Notes under the pieces: model-generated
What the model saw: only the letters and a program-made list of their open reading frames with translations
Database searches by the model: none
What the model was told of the DNA's origin: nothing
NCBI RefSeq assembly: GCF_022448905.1
Contig: NZ_JAKVCW010000002.1
Location: 1-64,000 of the forward strand
DNA: 64,000 nucleotides
From: Shimia sp.
GTDB lineage: Bacteria > Pseudomonadota > Alphaproteobacteria > Rhodobacterales > Rhodobacteraceae
Direction: 5' to 3'
Shown here: positions 58,314-64,000 of the stretch, one piece after another
Position numbering within the stretch: position 1 is the stretch's first letter
Layout: every line of letters starts with the position of its first letter
Made by a program: the position numbers and the translations under genes

Positions 58314-58433
58314 CAAACGCCCGCTATCGGCTAAGCCTTGCCCAAAAGTGTGGTTTGCGCATTGAATGACGTGATCTTGCCCAAAAGGCCAGTTATAAGT
58401 TGAAAAAAAACAGGCAGGATAATCGAGGATATT

Positions 58434-58583
58434 ATGGGCAGACTCTTTCGAGCCTTGTTGTTTCTAGTGGTTTTGGCAGCAGTTGCGCTGGTAGCTTACG
58501 CCTATCTCGGGCCGATCTTTGGCGCGGATTTCTCCGCGCCACAGGCCGAGGTGCGCATTCCTCTGGAACTGACGGGGCAATAA
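58434..58583 (+). CDS. 49-residue membrane protein upstream of the exported 505-residue protein
   Basis: Short gene with GAGG six bases before ATG 58434. The product has one membrane helix (LFRALLFLVVLAAVALVAYAYLG) followed by about 25 residues that would face the periplasm and end in EVRIPLELTGQ. It stops 4 bases before the start of the next gene, so both are co-transcribed and co-translated. Its function is unknown; the layout is that of a small membrane partner of the exported protein. Confidence 0.75.
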   Translation: MGRLFRALLFLVVLAAVALVAYAYLGPIFGADFSAPQAEVRIPLELTGQ

Positions 58584-58587
58584 TCAG

Positions 58588-60105
58588 GTGATCCGCCCGC
58601 TTCGCAGCCCAGTCGCCGCTCTCTTGCTCGGCACCGCGCCGCTCCATGCACAGGACGCACCGCTCTCCGCCATCGACTGGCTCGACAACACGCCCACGGT
58701 GACCCTCGACATGGGACTGCCACTCACCGAAGATCCGGTGAGCAAAGGCGTCTCCACGCCCACCATCAATGTCAGCCCGCTGTCGGAAACCTCACAGGAC
58801 GCCGTGGGCCTGTTGCCTTCCAACGTGACCGGCCTGCCCGCCTCGCTTTGGTCCGCCTCTGACGCGGACACGCTGGCCGAACTGGTGGATGCGCAGCGCC
58901 CCGAGGTGCTACCCGCCATGCAGGCGCTTCTCTATACATTGCTGCTGGCCGAGGCCGACGCCCCGCGCGAGACCGGCGTCACCAACGAACTCCTGCTGGC
59001 CCGTGTCGACAAACTGGTCGAGATGGGCGCATTGGAACAGGCCGAAGCCCTGCTGGAACGCGCAGGTCCCACAACACCGTCGCTGTTCAAACGCTGGTTT
59101 GATGTCACCCTCCTGATGGGCCAGGAGACCCGCGCCTGCGAGGCCCTTATGGCCGCGCCGCATCTTGCCACTGACTACGCCTCCCGTATCTTCTGCACCG
59201 CTCGCGCCGGCGATTGGCGTGCTGCGGCGCTGACGTTGGACACCGCCAAAGCCCTCGGTCTGATTTCTGAGGAAATGGACGCGCTGCTTCTGCGCTTCCT
59301 TGATCCCGAATTGTTTGAAGGCGAGCCGCTTCTGGTGGCCGCCAACGGCCCCGACCCGCTCAAGTTCCGCTTATATGAAGCCATCGGCGAAGGCCAAACC
59401 GCCGCCCGCCTGCCGCGCCCCTACGCCCATGCCGATCTGCGCGACACCGCCGGCTGGAAAGCGCAGCTTGAGGCCGCCGAACGCCTCGCCCGCACCTCCG
59501 CGCTGCACGAAAACGCCCTGCTTGGCATCTACACCGAAGGCTCCCCCTCCGCATCTGGCATGATCTGGGACCGTGTCGCCGCACTGCAAGCCTTTGACCG
59601 CGCTATGACCGCACAAGACATCCGCGACGTTTCTGACACGCTGCCTCAAGCCTGGGCCGCCATGCAGCAGGTCCACCTCGAAGTGCCCTTTGCCCGCCTT
59701 TACGGCCCGCAACTTCTACAATTACCCCTGCAAGGCGTCACCGCCCGCTTAGCTCGCGACATTGCGCTACTGTCTTCCGACTACGAACGCGCCGCCCGCT
59801 CCGGCCCACGCGACTTCCTTGCTGGACTGGCCCTTGGTGCCCCACCGCGCACGCCCACCGATCCGGTGCACCGCGCCATCGCCGACGCCTTCCACGACGC
59901 CGGTGTGCCACAAGAAATCTCCACCATGCTGGCCCGTGGCCAACTGGGCGAAAGCCTGTTGACGGCGATGGACCTGATGGATGACGGTGCCGCCGGCAAC
60001 CTCGGTGCCTTGACCGAAGCCCTCGCCACCTTCCGCGCAGTGGGTCTGGAAGACACCGCCCGCCGCGCCGCGCTACAAGTGGCGCTTTTGGACACCCGAG
60101 GCTGA
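58588..60105 (+). CDS. Exported helical-repeat protein of unknown function
   Basis: Protein of 505 residues starting at GTG 58588, with a signal peptide ending at about residue 22 (PLHAQDA). The mature part is Ala/Leu-rich and helical, with TPR-like pairs such as LLLARVDKLVEMGALEQAEALLERA and RWFDVTLLMGQETRACEAL, so it is probably a periplasmic scaffold. Relatives in Rhodobacterales are often given the misleading name 'antifreeze glycopeptide'. It lies between a tiny membrane protein and xerD, 3 bases before the latter, in one operon. Confidence 0.8.
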   Translation: MIRPLRSPVAALLLGTAPLHAQDAPLSAIDWLDNTPTVTLDMGLPLTEDPVSKGVSTPTINVSPLSETSQDAVGLLPSNVTGLPASLWSASDADTLAELVDAQRPEVLPAMQALLYTLLLAEADAPRETGVTNELLLARVDKLVEMGALEQAEALLERAGPTTPSLFKRWFDVTLLMGQETRACEALMAAPHLATDYASRIFCTARAGDWRAAALTLDTAKALGLISEEMDALLLRFLDPELFEGEPLLVAANGPDPLKFRLYEAIGEGQTAARLPRPYAHADLRDTAGWKAQLEAAERLARTSALHENALLGIYTEGSPSASGMIWDRVAALQAFDRAMTAQDIRDVSDTLPQAWAAMQQVHLEVPFARLYGPQLLQLPLQGVTARLARDIALLSSDYERAARSGPRDFLAGLALGAPPRTPTDPVHRAIADAFHDAGVPQEISTMLARGQLGESLLTAMDLMDDGAAGNLGALTEALATFRAVGLEDTARRAALQVALLDTRG

Positions 60106-60108
60106 TCT

Positions 60109-61062
60109 ATGACGGCGCCCGCTGACAGGCTGCAATGGATTGCCACCTTCCTTGAAGCGCAGGCCGCTGAACTTGGCGCGTCGCCCAATACCCAAGCCGC
60201 CTACGCCCGCGATCTGCGCGACTTCGCCACCTGGGCCCATGGCAAATCCCACAGCTTTGACGCGCTCTCCCAATCCGACATCGAAGACTACCTGCTCTTC
60301 TGTGACGCTCAGGGCCTCGCCCAATCCACCCGCGCCCGCCGCCTTTCCGCCATCAAGCAACTGTTCCGTTTTGCCTTTGAACAAGGCTGGCGAACTGACA
60401 ACCCTGCGATCCAGATCAAAGGCCCCGGCCGCGCCAAGCGTCTGCCCAAAACACTGGAAGTCACCGAGGTCGACGGTCTGCTCGCCGCAGCCCGCACCCA
60501 CGGGCGCAGCACAGATGACCGGCTGCGCAATACATGTTTGATGGAACTGCTCTACGCCACCGGCATGCGCGTGACCGAGTTGGTCAGCCTACCGGTTTCC
60601 GCCGCCCGCGGCGATCCGCAAATGCTCCTGGTGATGGGCAAAGGCGGCAAAGAACGCATGGTGCCGCTCTCTCCGCCCGCGCGGGACGCACTTGCCGCCT
60701 GGCTCACCTGCCGCGACGCCGCCGAGGACATCGCCCGCTCCAAAGGCAAGCCTACCTCGCGCTTCCTCTTTCCGTCTCGCGGCGCTTCTGGCCATCTCAC
60801 CCGGCACCGTTTCTACATGCTGATCAAAGACCTGGCCGTCGCCGCCGGTGTCTCCCCGGCCAAAGTCACACCGCACACACTGCGCCACGCGTTTGCGACC
60901 CACCTCTTGGCCAACGGCGCCGACCTACGGGTGATCCAGACGCTTTTGGGGCACGCCGATGTTGCCACCACCGAAATCTATACCCATGTGTTGGATGAAC
61001 GCCTGCGCGAGCTGGTCACCACCCATCACCCTTTGGCCAAAGATGGCAAGCGCAACGCCTGA
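60109..61062 (+). CDS. xerD: Site-specific tyrosine recombinase XerD
   Basis: Resolves chromosome dimers at dif together with XerC; 317 residues. The N-terminal core-binding domain spans about 1-100. The catalytic set is complete: Arg154 (TGMRVTEL), Lys178 (MGKGGKER), His256 and Arg259 (PHTLRH), His282 (LLGHAD) and nucleophile Tyr291 (EIYTHV). It belongs to the same operon as the exported repeat protein. It is a housekeeping enzyme, not a mobile-element integrase, since no att site or cargo is seen. Confidence 0.96.
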   Translation: MTAPADRLQWIATFLEAQAAELGASPNTQAAYARDLRDFATWAHGKSHSFDALSQSDIEDYLLFCDAQGLAQSTRARRLSAIKQLFRFAFEQGWRTDNPAIQIKGPGRAKRLPKTLEVTEVDGLLAAARTHGRSTDDRLRNTCLMELLYATGMRVTELVSLPVSAARGDPQMLLVMGKGGKERMVPLSPPARDALAAWLTCRDAAEDIARSKGKPTSRFLFPSRGASGHLTRHRFYMLIKDLAVAAGVSPAKVTPHTLRHAFATHLLANGADLRVIQTLLGHADVATTEIYTHVLDERLRELVTTHHPLAKDGKRNA

Positions 61063-61844
61063 GGCAACACATCCTCAGATGGCCAATAGCCGCTGAGCAA
61101 CGCGCGATCATAGCCCTGCGTCAACCCAGCTGCCTGCATCGCAACCTGCGCGGCCGCCGCATTATAGGTCAACTCTTTGATCTTCGCCGCGCCATCCTGA
61201 AGAACCACAAACCGTGTCTCCGGCCGCCCATCATGCTCCGGCATGCCAACAGCCCCGGCATTCACCCAGGTCACGCCGCCAACCTGCCGCTGAAACGCGA
61301 TACCGGAATGCCCCGCGATCACCACATCCACCGGTCCAACCAACGCCTCAAGCGACGCAAGTTCCTCTACAAACACAGCCTCCGGCGACACCGAAAACAC
61401 AAACCGCGCCACATCGGTCACCCCGCCATGGATCACGGCAACACGCGCGCCACCCTGCTGAAAGGTCACAACATCCGGCAATCCTGCCATCCACCGCCGC
61501 GCCTCTGCGTCCACCTCTGCGTTCGCATGCGCATACCACCCTGCTGACAAAAGATCACAAGTCGTACCCGCTTCAAAACCGCAACCACAATCCAGCGCAT
61601 TGGCCGCCAGCTGCTTTTCACAGTTGCCTGCCACCACAACAGATTGCGCCGCGCGCACCGCCGCCACAGTCTCCGCTGGTTGCGCGCAATAAGCCACCAC
61701 ATCACCGGTGCAAATCACGTTGCCAGTGGGCACCCCAAGCACCGCCGCCTGCGCCAGAATCGCCTCCGTGGCCTGCAAATTGGAATACGGCCCGCCAAAC
61801 AACAGCACCGGCCCTGCCAATTCACCCAAATCCTGATGTCGCAC
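61026..61844 (-). CDS. Metallophosphoesterase (YfcE/DUF2-like calcineurin fold)
   Basis: Protein of 272 residues. Metal-binding motifs include GPYSNLQATEAIL (a variant of GDxHxN), CTGDVVAYCAQP (GDxxxY), GNCEKQL (GNxD/E), HGG (VIHGGVTD) and GHSGIAF (GHTH variant). The GTG at 61844 has GGAGG six bases upstream and gives a normal start; the open frame continues further without support. The first motif lacks the usual Asp-x-His, so the phosphatase activity may be altered. Its end overlaps xerD by 37 bases in convergent orientation. Confidence 0.85.
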   Translation of the reverse strand: MRHQDLGELAGPVLLFGGPYSNLQATEAILAQAAVLGVPTGNVICTGDVVAYCAQPAETVAAVRAAQSVVVAGNCEKQLAANALDCGCGFEAGTTCDLLSAGWYAHANAEVDAEARRWMAGLPDVVTFQQGGARVAVIHGGVTDVARFVFSVSPEAVFVEELASLEALVGPVDVVIAGHSGIAFQRQVGGVTWVNAGAVGMPEHDGRPETRFVVLQDGAAKIKELTYNAAAAQVAMQAAGLTQGYDRALLSGYWPSEDVLPQALRLPSLAKG

Positions 61845-61921
61845 AGCCCACCTCCGCCAAGTCGTTGCCGCAGGTGTACGACGTCCAGCCCAAAGCGCCA
61901 ATCACATGACCGTCAGACAAC

Positions 61922-61948
61922 AAAAGGCCGGGCACATAGCCCGGCCTT
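61922..61948 (-). terminator. Terminator after the first binding-protein gene
   Basis: Perfect 10-bp stem AAGGCCGGGC / GCCCGGCCTT with a 5-base loop, ending in TTTTG on the minus strand, 24 bases after the stop codon at 61972. Confidence 0.8.
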
Positions 61949-61971
61949 CCCGACGTCACCTCAAAAGAGAT

Positions 61972-62673
61972 TTAGTCGTACTTCGCTACGAAGGCTTCTT
62001 GGGTACCGTCAGCGAGGATCGAGTCAATCGCTTCGTCCATGCGGGCAATCACGGACTCATCTGTGGTCTTGGAGCACGCCAGGAAGAATTCGTTCCGGGA
62101 AATCTCCATGGCGATTTCAAAACCGCCCTCTTCAATCGCCACAGCTGCTGCAGATTCCAGCGCCACCATGTAGTCCACACGGCCCGCGCCCAGCTTCTTC
62201 AAGGTCATCTCTGCATCTGGTGCCAGATCGATATCGCTTGCGCCCAGACGGTCGAGCAGCGCCACAGCAAAATCGCCGGTCTGCGTGCCAACCTTCTTGG
62301 TCAGTGCCTGCTCAACAGAAGTCACGTCGCCGTTCGCGCCTGGCTTCTGGATCAGATAAATCGCCTCAGAGTACATTGGGCCAGCCCAGTTGAAGCGGTC
62401 TTCCCGCTCTGGCGTACGTGCAGTCGTGAACACGCAAGTGTTGGCGTCCTGCTCAGCCAAAGTGATGGCACGCGACCACTTGGTCACTTCCATCTCGGCG
62501 GACACACCAGAGCGCGACAACGCTTCGTTGATGATGTCCACACCGTGGCCGGTCAGCTCACCGTTTTCGACGTAGTTGTAAGGGGCATAGTCTTCCGTAA
62601 AAAACTTCACGTCCGCGGCCTGTGCTACGGTTGCAGTGGACAGGGCCAGTGCGCAGAGTGCCAGAGTTTTCAT
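61972..62673 (-). CDS. Periplasmic amino-acid-type binding protein (copy 1)
   Basis: Protein of 233 residues with a signal peptide ending VAQAAD (about residue 20) and a type 3 solute-binding fold. It starts KFFTEDYAPYNYVENGELTGHGVDIINEA, and the ligand Arg is in FTTARTPERE. Most relatives bind polar amino acids for an ABC importer, but no permease or ATPase is adjacent. It is about 50 percent identical by eye to the next upstream gene, so the pair arose by tandem duplication. ATG 62673 has AGGA upstream. Confidence 0.88.
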   Translation of the reverse strand: MKTLALCALALSTATVAQAADVKFFTEDYAPYNYVENGELTGHGVDIINEALSRSGVSAEMEVTKWSRAITLAEQDANTCVFTTARTPEREDRFNWAGPMYSEAIYLIQKPGANGDVTSVEQALTKKVGTQTGDFAVALLDRLGASDIDLAPDAEMTLKKLGAGRVDYMVALESAAAVAIEEGGFEIAMEISRNEFFLACSKTTDESVIARMDEAIDSILADGTQEAFVAKYD

Positions 62674-62787
62674 TGGTGGATTTCCTCGCTTTAAATCTCT
62701 GCCCCCGGTTCTGCGCGCCATGTCTGAAGGCAAAGTAAACATGCGACTTAGCCGCACAGACAAAATCACAAGCCGCTGAAACCCAAT

Positions 62788-62815
62788 AAAAAAAGCCGGG
62801 GCGCCTGCCCCGACT
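62788..62815 (-). terminator. Terminator after the second binding-protein gene
   Basis: On the minus strand the stem AGTCGGGGC / GCCCCGGCT (one G-U pair) with a 4-base loop is followed by seven T. Each paralogue therefore has its own transcript. Confidence 0.85.
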
Positions 62816-62845
62816 TTGCCACAATCTTCTCGTGGTGGGTTTGCA

Positions 62846-63547
62846 TCAATAGCGCGATACAGTCTCTGCCTGTGTGCCGTCTGCCATGAGAGAATCCATT
62901 GCGGAATCAATCTCAGCCACTACGGCCGCTGGCGTGTCGTGAGAGCAGGCGATGTAGTACTCATCGCGCGACACTTCCATGGCAATTTCCAGCCCCGCAT
63001 CCTCGGCGGTCAGCGCATTGGCACTCTCCTGCCCAAGGATCACGTAGTCCAACCGGCCTGCCGCGAGCTTCTTCATGGTCTTCTCCAGATCCGGTGCCGC
63101 ATCCACTTTTGCCGCGCCCAGTTCTTCCAGCAGATCAACGGTGAAATCACCCACCTGCGTGCCAATCGACTTGGTCAACGCCTGCTCCAGCGAGGACACA
63201 TCCGCATTTGTACCCGACTTCTGGATCAGATAGGTGCCTTCGACATACATCGGCCCGGCCCACTGAAATTTGGCTTCCCGCTCCGCGGTGCGGGCAGTGG
63301 AGAACACGCATGTGCTCGCGTCTTTCTCGGCCAGCGCAATCGCTCGGGTCCATTTTGTGATCTCCACCGAATGCGACAGCGCCGCGCGCTCCGCCACCTC
63401 ATTGATCAGATCAATCCCGTGCCCCTTGGCCTGGCCATCTTCCATCCAGGAATAAGGCGCATAGTCTTCGGTCAGGAAGGACACGCTGGCCCCATCGGCC
63501 ATGGCAACGGTTGGCAGCGCGAGGGCGGCAAATACAAAAGCTTTCAT
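62846..63547 (-). CDS. Periplasmic amino-acid-type binding protein (copy 2)
   Basis: Paralogue of the preceding gene, 233 residues, with signal peptide to about residue 19 (AMADGA). Shared blocks are SFLTEDYAPYSWMEDGQAKGHGIDLINE, EITKWTRAIALAEKDASTCVFSTARTAERE, FQWAGPMY and EISRNE/EVSRDE with a Cys. The two differ in the ligand-pocket loops, which suggests different ligands. ATG 63547 is preferred over a start five codons earlier. No transport partners are in the window. Confidence 0.88.
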   Translation of the reverse strand: MKAFVFAALALPTVAMADGASVSFLTEDYAPYSWMEDGQAKGHGIDLINEVAERAALSHSVEITKWTRAIALAEKDASTCVFSTARTAEREAKFQWAGPMYVEGTYLIQKSGTNADVSSLEQALTKSIGTQVGDFTVDLLEELGAAKVDAAPDLEKTMKKLAAGRLDYVILGQESANALTAEDAGLEIAMEVSRDEYYIACSHDTPAAVVAEIDSAMDSLMADGTQAETVSRY

Positions 63548-63687
63548 TGGATCCCACTCCATATGTGTTTGAACTGGGCGCCCCCTTAGTTCAAACCGCC
63601 TAAAGAAGGTTTAAGGGCTTCACGCCCTCTTGATCCGGCCTCTTTGCGCCCCCATAAACCTAAGTGATTGAGATTTCAGAGGACCCC

Positions 63688-64000
63688 ATGGAGCCCACCA
63701 CCACTTTTGACACCGCATTCTGGATCACCGCAGGCGTGATTTTCTTTTTGCTGATGATGTCTGCCTTCTTCTCCGGCTCCGAAACCGCGCTGACAGCGGC
63801 CTCTCGTGGCAAATTGCGCGCGCAGGCCGACAAAGGCAGCCGCGGTGCGCAACGGGCCCTCAACATTACAGAGGACAACGAACGGCTGATCGGCTCCGTG
63901 CTGCTGGGCAACAACCTCGTGAACATCCTCGCGACTTCTCTGGCCACCGCCCTCTTCACCCGCGCCTTTGGCGAGGGCGGCGTGGCTCTGGCGACTCTGG
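63688..64000 (+). CDS. CorC/HlyC-type CNNM membrane protein (3' truncated by window end)
   Basis: The first 104 codons of a gene running off the right edge. The N-terminal membrane domain (DUF21/CNNM) is visible: a helix at about 12-32, then SAFFSGSETALTAASRGKLRAQADKGSRGAQRAL and NNLVNILATSLATALF, a classic hemolysin-family opening. CBS domains and a CorC domain are expected beyond the edge. ATG 63688 has AGAGGA upstream. Relatives are linked to magnesium or cobalt resistance. In Rhodobacterales it is often near xerD and aroKB, as here. Confidence 0.9.
   Translation, partial: MEPTTTFDTAFWITAGVIFFLLMMSAFFSGSETALTAASRGKLRAQADKGSRGAQRALNITEDNERLIGSVLLGNNLVNILATSLATALFTRAFGEGGVALATL

Noticed and set aside
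60109-61062. Tyrosine recombinase as a sign of a genomic island
   Set aside because: The sequence and context fit housekeeping XerD; there is no adjacent tRNA, att repeat, excisionase or cargo gene.

Overview
The window looks like chromosomal core DNA from a marine alphaproteobacterium of the Rhodobacterales (Roseobacter group). The grounds are a CtrA cell-cycle regulator directly preceded by its partner SciP, TrmFO, GluQRS, LpxI (instead of LpxH) in the lipid A cluster, a DUF2842 protein, several tiny membrane proteins of a kind I associate with this family, and moderately GC-rich DNA with short intergenic gaps. I see no rRNA, tRNA, CRISPR array, prophage or insertion sequence.

Layout. 1-8.4 kb: the tail of an unknown gene, an MFS exporter divergent from an Lrp/AsnC regulator, a DMT-family permease, thiamine diphosphokinase, a large acidic Ala/Glu/Pro-rich protein, a DCC-type thiol protein, a DUF2842 protein and purA. 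8.5-12.8 kb: a small membrane protein, a transferrin-binding-protein-like lipoprotein, and a cobalt-type nitrile hydratase operon (alpha, beta, accessory) behind a LuxR-type regulator. 13-20 kb: secG, pyrG, a small exported protein, an ATPase with metA, ppk2 with a tetR gene. 20-22.1 kb: a three-gene haem module (di-haem b-type membrane protein, Tll0287-like mono-haem protein, penta-haem cytochrome). 22.3-28.4 kb: a barrel-like protein of unknown role, rplM-rpsI, a divergent mocR/DUF1127 pair with three copies of one palindrome, a DUF2459 protein, a thioesterase and an enoyl-CoA hydratase. 28.6-39.8 kb: trmFO, gluQ, hisI, a NifU-like scaffold, a 40-residue membrane peptide, recG-ligA, ctrA, sciP, mnmA and a CadD-like permease.

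39.7-50 kb holds the conserved envelope superoperon on the minus strand: frr-uppS-cdsA-[dxr remnant]-rseP-(48-residue membrane protein)-bamA-skp-fabZ-lpxA-lpxI-lpxB, with the CadD-like gene coupled to its end. Two departures from the usual order stand out. The dxr gene expected between cdsA and rseP is reduced to about 160 bp that still encodes what looks like its last 30 residues. A formate/nitrite-type channel gene in the opposite orientation separates pyrH from frr. 52-64 kb: miaA, an AraC regulator, a lytic transglycosylase, ssb, pepT, aroK-aroB, an operon of a 49-residue membrane protein, a 505-residue exported protein and xerD, a metallophosphoesterase, two tandem periplasmic binding proteins without a permease, and the start of a CorC/HlyC-type membrane protein.

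Most of the window is housekeeping. The most notable accessory signals are the mocR/DUF1127 operators, the eight-haem electron-transfer module, the decayed dxr, the hairpin-rich RNA candidate before trmFO, and three small proteins of 40 to 49 residues. Function assignments rest on motifs and remembered family features; no database search was possible.
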